A stretch of 64,000 nucleotides of DNA from Streptococcaceae bacterium AF77-01CM03A (GTDB lineage Bacteria > Bacillota > Bacilli > Lactobacillales > Streptococcaceae), in the NCBI GenBank assembly GCA_027665725.1, contig JAQDDS010000001.1, positions 186,001 through 250,000 on the forward strand, in the 5' to 3' direction. The notes beneath the pieces were generated by a model. It saw nothing but the letters and a program-made list of their open reading frames with translations. It made no database searches and was not told the DNA's origin. A program made the translations under genes and the position numbers. Positions 1-9,293 of the stretch are shown here, piece after piece (positions within the stretch are counted from its first letter, which is position 1; each line of letters opens with the position of its first letter).

Positions 1-17
1 TTGGAAAGTGAGAGAAG

Positions 18-695
18 ATGATTTCAAAGAGATTAGAAATGGTGGCTTCTTTTGTACCTCAAGGAGCTGTTCTACTAGATGTCGGGAGCGACCATGCTTA
101 TTTACCGATTGAATTAGTTGAAAAGGGTCATATCGAACGTGCTATTGCAGGAGAAGTTGTAGAAGGTCCCTATCAATCTGCAGTTACAAATGTTGAAAGT
201 CATGGTTTGACTGAGAAAATTCAGGTTCGTTTAGCCAATGGTTTAGCAGCTTTCGAAGAAAGTGACCAGGTCTCTGTCATCACTATTGCTGGAATGGGTG
301 GTCGCTTGATTGCTACGATATTAGAAGATGGTTTGGACAAACTAGCAACTGTTGAGCGATTGATTCTCCAACCCAATAACCGAGAAGACGAGTTGCGTAG
401 CTGGTTACAGGACCATGGATTCCAGATTGTAGCCGAAAGCATTTTAGAGGAAGCTGGCAAATTTTACGAGATTCTAGTAGTGGAAGCTGGAGAAATGAAT
501 TTATCAGCAAGTGACACCCGCTTTGGTCCTTTTCTATCTAAAGGACTTAGCCCCGTATTTGTCCAAAAGTGGCAAAAAGAAGCTGCTAAGCTTGAGTTTG
601 CCCTTAGTCAAATTCCAGAAAAAAATCAAGAAGAACGTCAGGTTCTAGCAGATAAAATTCAAGCCATCAAGGAGGTGCTCCATGAAAGCAAGTGA
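18..695 (+). CDS. trmK: tRNA (adenine(22)-N(1))-methyltransferase TrmK
   Basis: SAM-dependent methyltransferase expected to form m1A22 in tRNA in the cytoplasm. The Rossmann SAM motif [12 protein letters not shown] lies at residues 19-30. A second family motif, AGMGGRLIA, lies near residue 91, followed by LILQPNN. The C-terminal third is charged and helical, as in the TrmK family, and the 225-aa length is normal. It overlaps the next gene by 14 nt, and the Shine-Dalgarno of that gene (AAGGAGGTG) lies inside trmK, so the two are probably co-translated. The identification rests on the whole-length pattern. Confidence 0.93.
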   Translation: MISKRLEMVASFVPQGAVLLDVGSDHAYLPIELVEKGHIERAIAGEVVEGPYQSAVTNVESHGLTEKIQVRLANGLAAFEESDQVSVITIAGMGGRLIATILEDGLDKLATVERLILQPNNREDELRSWLQDHGFQIVAESILEEAGKFYEILVVEAGEMNLSASDTRFGPFLSKGLSPVFVQKWQKEAAKLEFALSQIPEKNQEERQVLADKIQAIKEVLHESK

Positions 696-1479
696 AGTGA
701 TTAAGCGTTATGAAGCCTATTGCCCACAAGAATTTTCTATGGAAGGAGATAGTCGTGGTCTGCAGATTGGTACCCTAGACAAAGAAATCAAAAAGGTCAT
801 GGTCGCCCTCGATATTCGTGAAGAAACAGTGGCAGAAGCCATTGAAAAGGATGTAGATTTGATTATCGTCAAGCACGCGCCTATCTTTCGTCCGATTAAG
901 GACTTGGTATCTAGCCGTCCTCAAAATCAGATTTATATCAATCTCATCAAGCACGATATCGCTGTTTATGTCAGTCATACTAATATAGATGTTGTTGAAA
1001 ATGGTCTTAATGACTGGTTCTGCCAGATGTTAGGTATTGAGGACACAACTTATCTGCAGGAAACAGGTCCTGAACGTGGGATTGGCCGTATTGGAACTAT
1101 TAGACCTCAAACATTTAAGGAATTTGCTGACCATGTTAAGGAAGTCTTTGGTCTAGATAGTCTTCGTATGGTGTATTATCATGAGAGTGATTTGCAAAAA
1201 ACAATTTTAAGAGTGGCCATTTGTGGCGGCAGTGGGCAGTCTTTCTACTCTGATGCTTTAGCAAAAGGAGCAGATGTTTACATTACTGGTGACATCTATT
1301 ACCACACTGCCCAAGATATGTTGTCAGACGGCTTGTTGGCTCTGGATCCAGGCCACTATATTGAAGTTCTCTTTGTTGAAAAAATCGCATCGTTCCTGAA
1401 TGAATGGAAGGAAGAGAATGCTTGGTCTCTAGAGGTTATCGCAAGTCAAGCGTCCACCAATCCATTCCATCATATCTAG
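682..1479 (+). CDS. Nif3-like dinuclear metal-center protein (YqfO family)
   Basis: Member of the Nif3/DUF34 family, toroidal hexamers with a two-metal centre; the physiological reaction is not settled. Ligand motifs are visible: KHAPIF near residue 64, SHTNID near 99, [11 protein letters not shown] near 206 and DPGHY near 222. The 265-aa length is that of the short streptococcal form without the inserted PII-like domain. It is tightly coupled to trmK, a pairing common in Firmicutes that suggests a shared link to tRNA or cofactor metabolism. Family certain, function unknown. Confidence 0.88.
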   Translation: MKASEVIKRYEAYCPQEFSMEGDSRGLQIGTLDKEIKKVMVALDIREETVAEAIEKDVDLIIVKHAPIFRPIKDLVSSRPQNQIYINLIKHDIAVYVSHTNIDVVENGLNDWFCQMLGIEDTTYLQETGPERGIGRIGTIRPQTFKEFADHVKEVFGLDSLRMVYYHESDLQKTILRVAICGGSGQSFYSDALAKGADVYITGDIYYHTAQDMLSDGLLALDPGHYIEVLFVEKIASFLNEWKEENAWSLEVIASQASTNPFHHI

Positions 1480-1495
1480 TTAGAAGGTAAAGACA

Positions 1496-2590
1496 ATGAA
1501 AAAAGTTGCCATTGTAGGTGCAGGAATTGTAGGGGCCACAGCTGCCTACTATCTTTCTAAGGAAGCTGATATCGAAGTAACTGTTTTTGATTTTGGACAC
1601 GGCCAAGCAACCAAGGCCGCGGCAGGAATTATCAGCCCCTGGTTCTCTAAACGACGCAATAAAGCTTGGTACAAGATGGCGCGCTTGGGAGCTGATTTTT
1701 ATGTAGATTTATTAGCTGACTTAGAAAAATCGGGTCAACAAGTTGATTTTTACCAGCGTTCTGGTGTCTTTCTTCTTAAAAACGATGACTCTAAGCTAGA
1801 GGAGCTCTATCAACTGGCTTTGCAACGTAGAGATGAATCTCCCTTGATTGGAGAATTAGCCATTTTGGACCAAGCGACTGCTAGTAACTTATTTCCCGGT
1901 CTAGAGGGATTTGAACGTTTACTCTATGCTTCTGGTGGAGCTCGAGTAGATGGGCAACTCCTAGTGACTCGCTTACTGGGAGCCAGTCAAGTGAAGGTCA
2001 TAAATAAAGAGGTCAGTCTAACCCCCCTATCATCGGGCTATCAGATAGACAATCAAATGTTTGACCAGGTCATCTTATCCACAGGAGCTTGGCTTGGCCA
2101 CATCTTAGAGCCCTTAGGATATGAGGTAGACGTTCGTCCTCAAAAGGGGCAACTCCGAGATTACCAAGTGCCACAAGACATGGGAGCTTACCCTGTAGTT
2201 ATGCCGGAAGGTGAGTGGGATTTGATACCATTTCCCGGCGGTAAATTATCTCTAGGAGCTACCCATGAAAATGACATGGGATTTGACCTAGCAGTTGATG
2301 AGAATTTGCTCCAACAAATGGCTGAAACAGCAAGTTCGTTTTATCCTAGCTTAAAAGATGCAATAATAAGTGGTGAACGTGTGGGGATTCGTGCTTATAC
2401 GAGTGATTTTTCGCCGTTTTTCGGACAAGTGCCAAACTTGTCAGGAGTATTTGTTGCGAGTGGATTAGGATCGTCAGGATTGACAACTGGACCCATTATA
2501 GGCTATCACCTAGCCCAAATGCTTCAAGGGGGAAGTGGAGTCTTGGATCCAGCGGATTATCCGACTGAAAGATATATTAAAGAGAAATAA
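1496..2590 (+). CDS. FAD-dependent oxidoreductase (DadA/glycine oxidase-like)
   Basis: Flavoprotein of the D-amino-acid dehydrogenase/glycine oxidase superfamily. The dinucleotide motif GAGIVGATAAYYL lies at residues 8-20, and the C-terminal FAD contact GLGSSGLTTGPIIG lies near residue 327. No membrane segment or signal peptide is visible, so it is probably soluble. It begins 16 nt after the Nif3-like gene, probably in the same operon. The substrate cannot be read from the sequence. A 7-bp inverted repeat follows the stop (2591-2618) but has no clear T-run. Confidence 0.85.
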   Translation: MKKVAIVGAGIVGATAAYYLSKEADIEVTVFDFGHGQATKAAAGIISPWFSKRRNKAWYKMARLGADFYVDLLADLEKSGQQVDFYQRSGVFLLKNDDSKLEELYQLALQRRDESPLIGELAILDQATASNLFPGLEGFERLLYASGGARVDGQLLVTRLLGASQVKVINKEVSLTPLSSGYQIDNQMFDQVILSTGAWLGHILEPLGYEVDVRPQKGQLRDYQVPQDMGAYPVVMPEGEWDLIPFPGGKLSLGATHENDMGFDLAVDENLLQQMAETASSFYPSLKDAIISGERVGIRAYTSDFSPFFGQVPNLSGVFVASGLGSSGLTTGPIIGYHLAQMLQGGSGVLDPADYPTERYIKEK

Positions 2591-2696
2591 TCGTAAACTT
2601 TTTACCTAGTTTTTACGATAGGATTAGGATAGCAAATGACTTTCCCTATCAAAAATGGTAAAATGAAAAAAATAATTTAAGAATAGAGGAAAAATG

Positions 2697-3716
2697 ATGC
2701 AAGAAAAGATTTTGGTAACAGGTGGAGCAGGTTTTATCGGAACTCACACGGTCATCGAACTGGTCCAAGCTGGACATCAAGTGGTCGTGGTGGATAACTT
2801 GGTCAACAGTAGCCGTAAAAGTTTAGAAGTAGTTGAAAGAATCACAGGAGTAGAAATTCCTTTCTACGAAGCTGATATCCGCGATACAGATACACTTCGT
2901 GACATTTTCAAACATGAAGAGCCAACAGGTGTGATTCATTTTGCAGGTTTGAAGGCAGTTGGTGAGTCAACTCGTATCCCTCTTGCATACTATGATAACA
3001 ACATTGCCGGTACAGTTAGCCTTTTGAAGGCAATGGAAGAAAACAACTGTAAGAACATTATTTTCAGTTCATCAGCAACAGTTTATGGAGATCCACATAC
3101 TGTTCCAATCCTAGAAGATTTCCCACTTTCAGCTACTAACCCTTATGGCCGTACCAAGCTTATGCTGGAAGAAATCTTGACAGATATCCATAAAGCAGAT
3201 TCAGAGTGGAACGTTGTCTTACTTCGTTACTTCAACCCAATTGGGGCGCATGAGAGTGGTGACCTAGGAGAAAATCCAAACGGCATTCCAAATAACCTTC
3301 TACCGTATGTAACACAAGTCGCAGTTGGTAAGTTAGAACAAGTTCAAGTCTTCGGAGATGACTACGATACTGAAGATGGAACAGGTGTTCGTGACTATAT
3401 CCACGTCGTTGACCTAGCAAAAGGACACGTTGCCGCCCTTAAGAAGCTTCAAAAAGGCTCAGGACTCAATGTCTATAACCTTGGTACTGGAAAAGGCTAC
3501 TCAGTTCTTGAAATTATCCAAAATATGGAAAAAGCTGTTGGACGCCCAATTCCATACCGTATCGTTGAACGTCGCCCAGGTGATATCGCAGCTTGCTACT
3601 CAGACCCAGCAAAAGCTAAGGAAGAACTAGGTTGGGAAGCTGGACTTGGTATTACAGAAATGTGTGAAGATGCATGGCGTTGGCAAAGCAAACATCCAAA
3701 TGGATTTGATGACTAA
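2697..3716 (+). CDS. galE: UDP-glucose 4-epimerase GalE
   Basis: Interconverts UDP-glucose and UDP-galactose with bound NAD+ (Leloir pathway; supplies galactose for cell-surface glycans). The short-chain dehydrogenase hallmarks are present: GGAGFIG near the N-terminus, SSSATVYG, and catalytic Tyr-x3-Lys (YGRTK, Tyr near residue 150). Full length at 339 aa. Two ATGs are adjacent (2694 and 2697); the second is better spaced from GAGG, but the first cannot be excluded. It is followed by a strong terminator and is probably monocistronic; no galK or galT lies nearby. Confidence 0.95.
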   Translation: MQEKILVTGGAGFIGTHTVIELVQAGHQVVVVDNLVNSSRKSLEVVERITGVEIPFYEADIRDTDTLRDIFKHEEPTGVIHFAGLKAVGESTRIPLAYYDNNIAGTVSLLKAMEENNCKNIIFSSSATVYGDPHTVPILEDFPLSATNPYGRTKLMLEEILTDIHKADSEWNVVLLRYFNPIGAHESGDLGENPNGIPNNLLPYVTQVAVGKLEQVQVFGDDYDTEDGTGVRDYIHVVDLAKGHVAALKKLQKGSGLNVYNLGTGKGYSVLEIIQNMEKAVGRPIPYRIVERRPGDIAACYSDPAKAKEELGWEAGLGITEMCEDAWRWQSKHPNGFDD

Positions 3717-3730
3717 TCGTTTGATTAAAC

Positions 3731-3760
3731 AAAAAAAGAGGAAGTAATTCCTCTTTTTTT
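3731..3760 (+). terminator. Rho-independent terminator after galE
   Basis: Perfect 13-bp stem (AAAAAAAGAGGAA / complement) around a GTAA loop and ending in seven Ts, 15 nt after the galE stop codon. Confidence 0.9.
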
Positions 3761-3967
3761 ATAACTTTATATGTGGTTGAAATAAAAAATTTGATTAGTG
3801 CTTAAGTGATAGAAAAACGTCTTAAAAGAACAGTTTATTTATTATTGAAATGCTGGAACAAATAAAAGTAAAATTGTATAAAAATAGCTAGCAAAAGACT
3901 ATAATTTTCTAGAAAAATATGCTAAACTAGAGAGAGTGGAAATTAGAGATTGATGTTCCACCAAATT

Positions 3968-4171
3968 TTAAGATTCATCTATAATCAGAGCACGAGTAGG
4001 GCAATTTTTAACGGCTTCTAAAATGTCGTCGTTGCAAACAATTTCTCGCTCTAATTGCTCAGATTCATCGTAAAAACGGACGATACCATTATCATGGTAA
4101 TCAAATAATTCTGAATAAGTTTGGCAGAGCCCACAAGCGATGCAACGTTCAGGTATAAGTCTAATCTTCAT
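3968..4171 (-). CDS. 4Fe-4S ferredoxin, 67 aa
   Basis: Small electron carrier. The cluster motif CIACGLC starts at residue 10, and a fourth cysteine sits in NCPTRAL near the C-terminus, the single-cluster ferredoxin pattern. The frame can be extended 29 codons upstream into a hydrophobic stretch, but the start MKIRLIPERC is chosen because the upstream part runs into the divergent gene and ferredoxins of this type begin here. It is divergent from the LysM gene at 4217 with a 45-bp gap, so the promoters must be very close together. Redox partners are not evident locally. Confidence 0.85.
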   Translation of the reverse strand: MKIRLIPERCIACGLCQTYSELFDYHDNGIVRFYDESEQLEREIVCNDDILEAVKNCPTRALIIDES

Positions 4172-4216
4172 ATTTATATTGTAATAAGAAACTAAAAAAA
4201 ACTCAAGGAGTAAGGT

Positions 4217-4708
4217 ATGGAAAAGGAACCGTGGCAAGAAGATATTTATGAAAACCAAGAAGAGGAATCAAGAACAGAACGCCGTCAACGAAACAAAAAA
4301 GGTTCAGGTGTCGTGGCCAATCGTATTTTAACGGTTCTAGCTGTTCTCTTCTTTGTCATTGTTGTTGGGATGGTAGTTGTATTGGTCTACTTGTCATCAG
4401 GCGGAAGTGATCGCACTTCAGCTTTGAAAGATTTTTATGATTCTTCGGCTCCAAAAGTAGAAGAAGTTACAACAGTGGCTACTACTGCCCAGTCAACAGA
4501 ATCAACAGAAGCAGAGACAACTCAACAAGAACATACAGAGGCACGTACTGATTCTGAAGGAACTATTACAGTCATGGCAGGAGAAGGGGAAGCAGCCATT
4601 GCGGCTCGCGCTGGAATCTCTATTGCTCAACTTGAAGCCTTGAATCCTGGTCATATGTCTTCAGGAACTTGGTTCGCAAATCCTGGTGATGTCCTTAAGA
4701 CAAGATAG
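4217..4708 (+). CDS. SAG1386/EF1546-type surface protein with LysM-like tail
   Basis: 163-aa membrane-anchored protein with a charged cytoplasmic N-terminus (about residues 1-35), one transmembrane helix (about 36-60), a Thr/Glu-rich extracellular linker, and a C-terminal LysM-like module (about residues 115-163: [14 protein letters not shown] followed by LEALNP and NPGDVL). LysM modules bind peptidoglycan, so it probably touches the wall from the membrane. No enzymatic motif is seen. It stops 8 nt before cmk and is likely co-transcribed with it, a conserved streptococcal pairing. Exact role unknown. Confidence 0.82.
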   Translation: MEKEPWQEDIYENQEEESRTERRQRNKKGSGVVANRILTVLAVLFFVIVVGMVVVLVYLSSGGSDRTSALKDFYDSSAPKVEEVTTVATTAQSTESTEAETTQQEHTEARTDSEGTITVMAGEGEAAIAARAGISIAQLEALNPGHMSSGTWFANPGDVLKTR

Positions 4709-4716
4709 GAGAGACA

Positions 4717-5388
4717 ATGAAAACAATTCAGATTGCTATTGATGGGCCAGCTTCCAGTGGTAAGAGTACAGTAGCTAAGATTATTGCTAAGGACTTTGAC
4801 TATACTTATCTGGATACAGGCGCTATGTATCGTGCTGCGACTTACATCGCATTGAAAAACCAAATTAGCCCAGATGAGCCATCTCAACTTCTTGAATTAT
4901 TGGAACAATATCCAATTAGCTTTGGACGTGCTGAAACAGGAGAACAACTTGTTTTTGTTGGAGATGTCGATGTGACAAATCCAATCCGTGAAAATGAAGT
5001 AACCAATGCTGTTTCTTCCTTTGCTGCTATTCCAGCTGTGCGAGAAAAATTAGTAGCTCTCCAGCAAGAGATTGCCCAGCAAGGTGGTATTGTCATGGAT
5101 GGTCGTGATATTGGTACAGTGGTCTTGCCTAAGGCTGAATTGAAAATTTTTCTTGTAGCATCTGTAGATGAGCGTGCGGAACGTCGTTTCAAGGAAAATC
5201 TTTCAAAGGGAATCGAAACAGATTTGGAAACATTGAAAGAAGAGATTGCTGCGCGTGACTATAAAGATAGTCATCGTGAAACTTCACCTCTTAAACAGGC
5301 TGAGGATGCAATCTATTTGGATACAACTGGACTCTCTATTCTAGAGGTTGTTGAAAAAATCAAATCAGAAGCACAAAAACATTTATAA
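4717..5388 (+). CDS. cmk: Cytidylate kinase Cmk
   Basis: Phosphorylates CMP and dCMP with ATP (pyrimidine salvage and nucleotide homeostasis). The P-loop GPASSGKST lies at residues 9-17. The Cmk signatures LDTGAMYRA and MDGRDIGT follow, and the lid/insert is Arg-rich, ending [14 protein letters not shown]. 223 aa, normal for bacterial Cmk. The start is preceded by AGGAGAG. Likely second gene of the LysM-cmk operon, with a terminator-like hairpin just downstream. Confidence 0.96.
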   Translation: MKTIQIAIDGPASSGKSTVAKIIAKDFDYTYLDTGAMYRAATYIALKNQISPDEPSQLLELLEQYPISFGRAETGEQLVFVGDVDVTNPIRENEVTNAVSSFAAIPAVREKLVALQQEIAQQGGIVMDGRDIGTVVLPKAELKIFLVASVDERAERRFKENLSKGIETDLETLKEEIAARDYKDSHRETSPLKQAEDAIYLDTTGLSILEVVEKIKSEAQKHL

Positions 5389-5399
5389 GAAACTTTAAA

Positions 5400-5433
5400 A
5401 GCGATGAACTGAATTTTGGTTGATCGTTTTTTT
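5400..5433 (+). terminator. Terminator after cmk
   Basis: About 10-bp imperfect stem (one G/G mismatch) followed by seven Ts, starting 12 nt after the cmk stop. Confidence 0.7.
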
Positions 5434-5441
5434 ATCATGAT

Positions 5442-5470
5442 TTGTCAAATGGCCTGTTTTAAGGTATAAT
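5442..5470 (+). promoter_or_regulatory. Sigma-70/SigA promoter for phnA
   Basis: -35 TTGTCA (5442-5447), 17-bp spacer, -10 TATAAT (5465-5470), with a TATAAT-proximal AAGG. The next gene starts 59 nt downstream with a good RBS (AAGGAG). Confidence 0.75.
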
Positions 5471-5528
5471 AGTTGCTGTTAAAGAAAATTTGACAATCAA
5501 ATAATCAACATTTTTTTAAGGAGATAAC

Positions 5529-5867
5529 ATGAATCATTTACCAAATTGCCCAAAATGTAATTCAGAATATGTATATGAAGATGGCGCACTTCTCGTTTGT
5601 CCAGAATGTGCTTACGAGTGGAATCCTGCTGAGCAAGCAGAAGTTGAAGAAGGTCTTGTTGCTATTGATGCAAATGGGAACAAACTAGCTGATGGAGATA
5701 CAGTTACTTTGATCAAGGACCTTAAGGTCAAAGGTGCTCCTAAAGACCTCAAGCAAGGAACTCGTGTGAAAAACATCCGTATTGTTGAAGGAGACCACAA
5801 CATTGACTGTAAGATTGATGGTTTTGGTGCCATGAAGCTTAAATCAGAATTTGTGAAGAAGATTTAA
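5529..5867 (+). CDS. PhnA/YjdM-family zinc-ribbon protein
   Basis: 112-aa protein. The N-terminal zinc ribbon is CPKC near residues 8-11 plus CPEC near 28-31. The C-terminal SH3-like PhnA domain contains [15 protein letters not shown]. Despite the historical name 'alkylphosphonate utilisation', homologues lack phosphonate enzymes around them and the function is not established. Own promoter upstream; a membrane-protein gene begins 2 nt after the stop. Confidence 0.88.
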   Translation: MNHLPNCPKCNSEYVYEDGALLVCPECAYEWNPAEQAEVEEGLVAIDANGNKLADGDTVTLIKDLKVKGAPKDLKQGTRVKNIRIVEGDHNIDCKIDGFGAMKLKSEFVKKI

Positions 5868-5869
5868 TC

Positions 5870-6502
5870 ATGATTAAAAATGAAAAAGTAATATTTTATA
5901 GTCGTATCTTTTTATTTATAGCAGCCTTTACCGGTGTATACTTGGAGATTACCAAACGTGGTGGTTTAGGAATGTTGCTTTACTACACAGTACTTTCTAA
6001 CCTTTTGGTTGTACTCTTTACAGGTTATCTTTTGTTAAAGATGCGTAGTGGTGGTGATAGTTGGCAGAGTCCTAGTATTCTACGTCTCAAAGGTGGCGTC
6101 ACTATGAGTATTATGATTACTTGTGTCATCTATCATTTCATGCTAGCTCCTTTAACGACAGATTTTTACCGTTTGGAGAATTTCCTTTGCCATTATATTG
6201 TCCCTCTCTGGTTTTTAGCAGATACAATTATTTTTGATAAGAGTCGTCAATATAAGTTGGTTGATCCCATGCTTTGGACTAGCCTTCCTTTGCTTTATAT
6301 GATTTTTGCCCTCTTAAACGGTTTTGTTTTAAAGATGGATGTCCCTAATGCTAAGGATAGTCCCTTCCCTTATTTCTTTTTGAATGCTACCAAACATGGT
6401 TGGGGCTTTGTCTTTAAATGGGCAGCAACTATCTTTGTTGCCTACATGGTTTCAGGATATCTCTTTTATCTTGTGAAAAGTATTAAAAAATCTAAGAAAT
6501 AA
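5870..6502 (+). CDS. Pr6Pr-family six-TM membrane protein
   Basis: 210-aa integral membrane protein with about six hydrophobic helices; short Lys-rich ends suggest a cytoplasmic C-terminus. Conserved-looking features are [12 protein letters not shown] near residue 40 and [12 protein letters not shown] near residue 105, which fit the Pr6Pr / FAR-17a-like family of unknown function. It follows phnA by 2 nt with little RBS of its own, so translation is probably coupled. A terminator begins at its stop codon. Confidence 0.7.
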   Translation: MIKNEKVIFYSRIFLFIAAFTGVYLEITKRGGLGMLLYYTVLSNLLVVLFTGYLLLKMRSGGDSWQSPSILRLKGGVTMSIMITCVIYHFMLAPLTTDFYRLENFLCHYIVPLWFLADTIIFDKSRQYKLVDPMLWTSLPLLYMIFALLNGFVLKMDVPNAKDSPFPYFFLNATKHGWGFVFKWAATIFVAYMVSGYLFYLVKSIKKSKK

Positions 6503-6527
6503 AAGTACCCCTATGTGGGTACTTTTT
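6501..6527 (+). terminator. Terminator after the Pr6Pr gene
   Basis: Perfect stem AAAGTACCC / GGGTACTTT with a CTATGT loop and a run of Ts; the stem overlaps the stop codon of the upstream gene. Confidence 0.88.
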
Positions 6528-6639
6528 TGTGATAAAAATAATTGTACCCGGACAAATTGATTTATTTTATCTTGTTATGCAGTCTTTTTTACTTTACAAT
6601 AAAACTGTAGCTACCAACACAACTATTGAGGAAGAAAAA

Positions 6640-7515
6640 ATGACTGAAAATCGTTATGAATTAAACAAAAATTTGGCACAGATGCTCAAGGGTGGCGTCA
6701 TCATGGACGTTCAAAACCCTGAACAGGCAAGAATTGCAGAGGCTGCAGGTGCAGCAGCAGTTATGGCTTTGGAGCGAATCCCAGCTGATATTCGTGCAGC
6801 GGGTGGTGTCTCTCGCATGAGTGATCCAAAGATGATAAAGGAAATCCAAGAAGCGGTCAGCATTCCAGTTATGGCTAAGGTTCGAATTGGACATTTTGTC
6901 GAAGCTCAAATTTTAGAAGCCATCGAGATTGACTATATCGATGAGAGCGAAGTTCTATCTCCAGCTGATGACCGTTTCCATGTGGACAAGAAAGAATTTC
7001 AAGTTCCCTTTGTCTGTGGGGCTAAAGACCTAGGAGAAGCCTTGCGTCGTATCGCTGAAGGTGCTTCAATGATTCGTACAAAAGGGGAACCAGGAACAGG
7101 AGATATCGTTCAGGCGGTTCGTCATATGCGTATGATGAATCAAGAAATTCGCCGCATTCAAAACCTCCGAGAGGACGAGTTATATGTGGCTGCCAAGGAC
7201 TTGCAAGTACCTGTAGAATTAGTTCAATATGTCCACGAAAATGGAAAATTACCAGTTGTTAACTTTGCGGCTGGAGGGGTTGCAACACCAGCGGACGCTG
7301 CTCTTATGATGCAGCTAGGTGCAGAAGGTGTGTTTGTTGGCTCAGGGATTTTCAAGTCAGGTGATCCTGTTAAACGTGCGGCAGCAATTGTCAAGGCTGT
7401 TACTAATTATCAGAATCCTCAAATTCTGGCTCAAATCTCGGAAGACTTGGGAGAAGCCATGGTTGGTATCAATGAGAATGAAATCCAAATTCTCTTGGCT
7501 GAGCGAGGAAAATAG
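6640..7515 (+). CDS. pdxS: Pyridoxal 5'-phosphate synthase lyase subunit PdxS
   Basis: Makes PLP from ribose 5-phosphate, glyceraldehyde 3-phosphate and ammonia supplied by PdxT; forms a dodecamer. The beta/alpha barrel is complete at 291 aa. Both catalytic-lysine segments are present: [14 protein letters not shown] near residue 80 and [13 protein letters not shown] near residue 148. [10 protein letters not shown] is chosen as start because it follows GAGGAAGAAA; the open frame continues 37 codons upstream through non-conserved AT-rich sequence. It abuts pdxT with no gap. No pdxR-type regulator lies adjacent. Confidence 0.97.
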   Translation: MTENRYELNKNLAQMLKGGVIMDVQNPEQARIAEAAGAAAVMALERIPADIRAAGGVSRMSDPKMIKEIQEAVSIPVMAKVRIGHFVEAQILEAIEIDYIDESEVLSPADDRFHVDKKEFQVPFVCGAKDLGEALRRIAEGASMIRTKGEPGTGDIVQAVRHMRMMNQEIRRIQNLREDELYVAAKDLQVPVELVQYVHENGKLPVVNFAAGGVATPADAALMMQLGAEGVFVGSGIFKSGDPVKRAAAIVKAVTNYQNPQILAQISEDLGEAMVGINENEIQILLAERGK

Positions 7516-8100
7516 ATGAAAATAGGAATCTTGGCCTTGCAAGGTGCCTTTGTAGAACACGAGAAAATGCTTGCTCAACTAGGAGTTGAAAGTATTGAAC
7601 TGCGAAACCTAGAAGATTTTCAGCAACATCGAAGTGAGCTATCAGGTTTGATTTTGCCAGGAGGTGAGTCAACGGCCATGGGGAAACTGTTGCGAGATCA
7701 ACAGATGCTAATTCCTCTAAGAGAGGCTATTCTCAATGGTTTACCAGTCTTTGGAACTTGTGCGGGTTTAATTTTGCTAGCAAAACAAATCACTTCTCAA
7801 GAGGAAAGCCATCTAGCGATTATGGACATAGTAGTAGAGCGCAATGCCTATGGACGTCAGCTAGGAAGCTTTTATACAGAAGCTGACTGCAAGGGTGTTG
7901 GCAAAATTCCAATGACCTTTATCCGTGGCCCAATTATCAGTAGTGTTGGTGACAGTGTTGATGTTTTAGCAATTGTGAACGATCAAATCGTTGCGGCTCA
8001 AGAAAAGAATATGCTGGTAACCTCCTTTCATCCTGAATTGACAAATGATCTTCGCCTGCATCAGTACTTTATCAATATGTGTAAAGAAAAAAGACAGTAA
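7516..8100 (+). CDS. pdxT: PLP synthase glutaminase subunit PdxT
   Basis: Class-I glutamine amidotransferase that hydrolyses glutamine and channels ammonia to PdxS. The triad is readable: nucleophile Cys82 in [10 protein letters not shown], and His172 with Glu174 in SFHPEL. The PdxT signature [11 protein letters not shown] lies near residue 47. The start codon directly follows the pdxS stop; its RBS (GCGAGGAAA) lies in the pdxS 3' end. 194 aa, normal. Confidence 0.97.
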   Translation: MKIGILALQGAFVEHEKMLAQLGVESIELRNLEDFQQHRSELSGLILPGGESTAMGKLLRDQQMLIPLREAILNGLPVFGTCAGLILLAKQITSQEESHLAIMDIVVERNAYGRQLGSFYTEADCKGVGKIPMTFIRGPIISSVGDSVDVLAIVNDQIVAAQEKNMLVTSFHPELTNDLRLHQYFINMCKEKRQ

Positions 8101-8157
8101 AAAAGCGCAAAAAATCACTTCCTGTGCTATACTGTAATTGAAATTTTTTTAATTTTA

Positions 8158-8198
8158 GCGTTAGAACTGTTTCCTCAGTCCTAGCGCCTTTTCTTTTT
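8158..8198 (+). terminator. Probable terminator after pdxST
   Basis: 12-bp imperfect stem GCGTTAGAACTG / CAGTCCTAGCGC (one G-U pair, one mismatch), loop TTTCCT, then a T-rich tail CTTTTCTTTTT. Confidence 0.7.
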
Positions 8199-8544
8199 GA
8201 TAAGTCTGCTTGGTGGAGAGTAGTTTTACATATGCTACTATCTTCGTTATAGCTAACTTTAATTCTCATTTATTAAGTATACCTAAGTTTTATGTTTAAA
8301 TTTTGTATAGAATAGCTGTACCTCTTAATAGAGTTATGATTACGCTTTCAATTAAGCCTCGTTTATGATACTATTATAGTAATAGAAAAAATTCTTAGTT
8401 CGCTAAAGACCTTTATTCGAGATTCAGATAAAAAAGAAATTTTATCCATTAAAAATACGTTTCATAAGTTACTTACTTGATATTAATAGAATTCCAATTT
8501 GTATAATTAAGTCAAAGATGACACTGGAATCAGGAGGATTTATT
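8199..8544 (+). promoter_or_regulatory. AT-rich gap before the ABC exporter, with promoter and cre-like site
   Basis: No gene is seen in this stretch. The best promoter is TTGATA (8477-8482) with TATAAT (8502-8507); the 19-bp spacer is longer than usual. A cre-like 14-mer TGATTACGCTTTCA lies at 8337-8350, with two mismatches to TGWAANCGNTNWCA. The RBS CAGGAGG sits at 8531-8537. The site assignments are tentative. Confidence 0.4.
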
Positions 8545-9276
8545 ATGGTTAATAATGTAGCTGTTAAAGTCTCAAACCTTTCAAAAGAATTTTTGTTAGG
8601 GCAAGACAAAACTGTCTCTATTTTGAAAGATGTTTCTTTATCTGTCAATTATGGGGAATTTGTATCAATACTTGGTGTCAGTGGTTCTGGAAAGTCTACT
8701 TTGCTAAGTTGCTTATCAAGTTTATCTGAACCAACAAGTGGCGAAGTTATTATCAATGGTATAAACCCATATACCTTAAAAGAAGGGAAGCTTGCTAAAT
8801 TTAGAAGGCAAGATATTGCAATTATTTTTCAAAACTATAATCTGGTACCCGCTCTACCTGTACTAGAAAATGTTACACTTCCTCTGAGACTCTCAGGAAA
8901 GAGTGTTGATAGCAATAAAGTAAAAAAAATGTTGGATAGTTTGAATTTTAAAGCAGAACTATCATCATTAGTTGCTACCTTATCAGGTGGAGAACAGCAA
9001 AAAGTGGCTATTACTCGTGCAATAATAGCTGATAGTAAAATTATTTTTGCTGATGAGCCAACAGGAGCTCTGGACAGCGTCTCAAGAAAACTTATTTTTG
9101 AAACACTTCGTAATTTAGCGAGTCAAGGGAAATGTGTTCTTATGGTCACTCATGATATTGAGTTGGCTTCAAAAACTGACAGAGCACTCATTTTAAAAGA
9201 CGGAAAAATATCTCGACAAATTATTAAACCTTCAGCTGATGAGCTCTACCAAGCACTTGAAAGTAGTAAAGATTAA
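8545..9276 (+). CDS. ABC transporter ATP-binding protein (MacB/LolD/BceA type)
   Basis: ATPase subunit of a two-gene exporter with the permease that follows. Walker A GVSGSGKSTLL is near residue 42, the Q-loop is IIFQNYNLVPAL, the signature is LSGGEQQKVAI, and Walker B is IIFADEPTGALD, the wording typical of the MacB/LolD/BceA subfamily. The start MVNNVAVKV is preceded by CAGGAGGATTT; the frame extends nine codons further upstream without a better RBS. No two-component system of BceRS type lies beside it, so antimicrobial-peptide resistance, peptide export and lipoprotein-type extraction all remain possible. Confidence 0.85.
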   Translation: MVNNVAVKVSNLSKEFLLGQDKTVSILKDVSLSVNYGEFVSILGVSGSGKSTLLSCLSSLSEPTSGEVIINGINPYTLKEGKLAKFRRQDIAIIFQNYNLVPALPVLENVTLPLRLSGKSVDSNKVKKMLDSLNFKAELSSLVATLSGGEQQKVAITRAIIADSKIIFADEPTGALDSVSRKLIFETLRNLASQGKCVLMVTHDIELASKTDRALILKDGKISRQIIKPSADELYQALESSKD

Positions 9277-9293
9277 TTTGAGGAGGATTTATT

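Noticed and set aside
6528..6639. Longer PdxS start and a TTGT-N6-ACAA palindrome as a PdxR site
   Set aside because: The extension is AT-rich and not PdxS-like; no pdxR gene is adjacent and the 4-bp arms are too short to support an operator.
7319..7672. Small ORFs on both strands at the pdxS-pdxT junction
   Set aside because: Fully inside two unambiguous enzymes in other frames.
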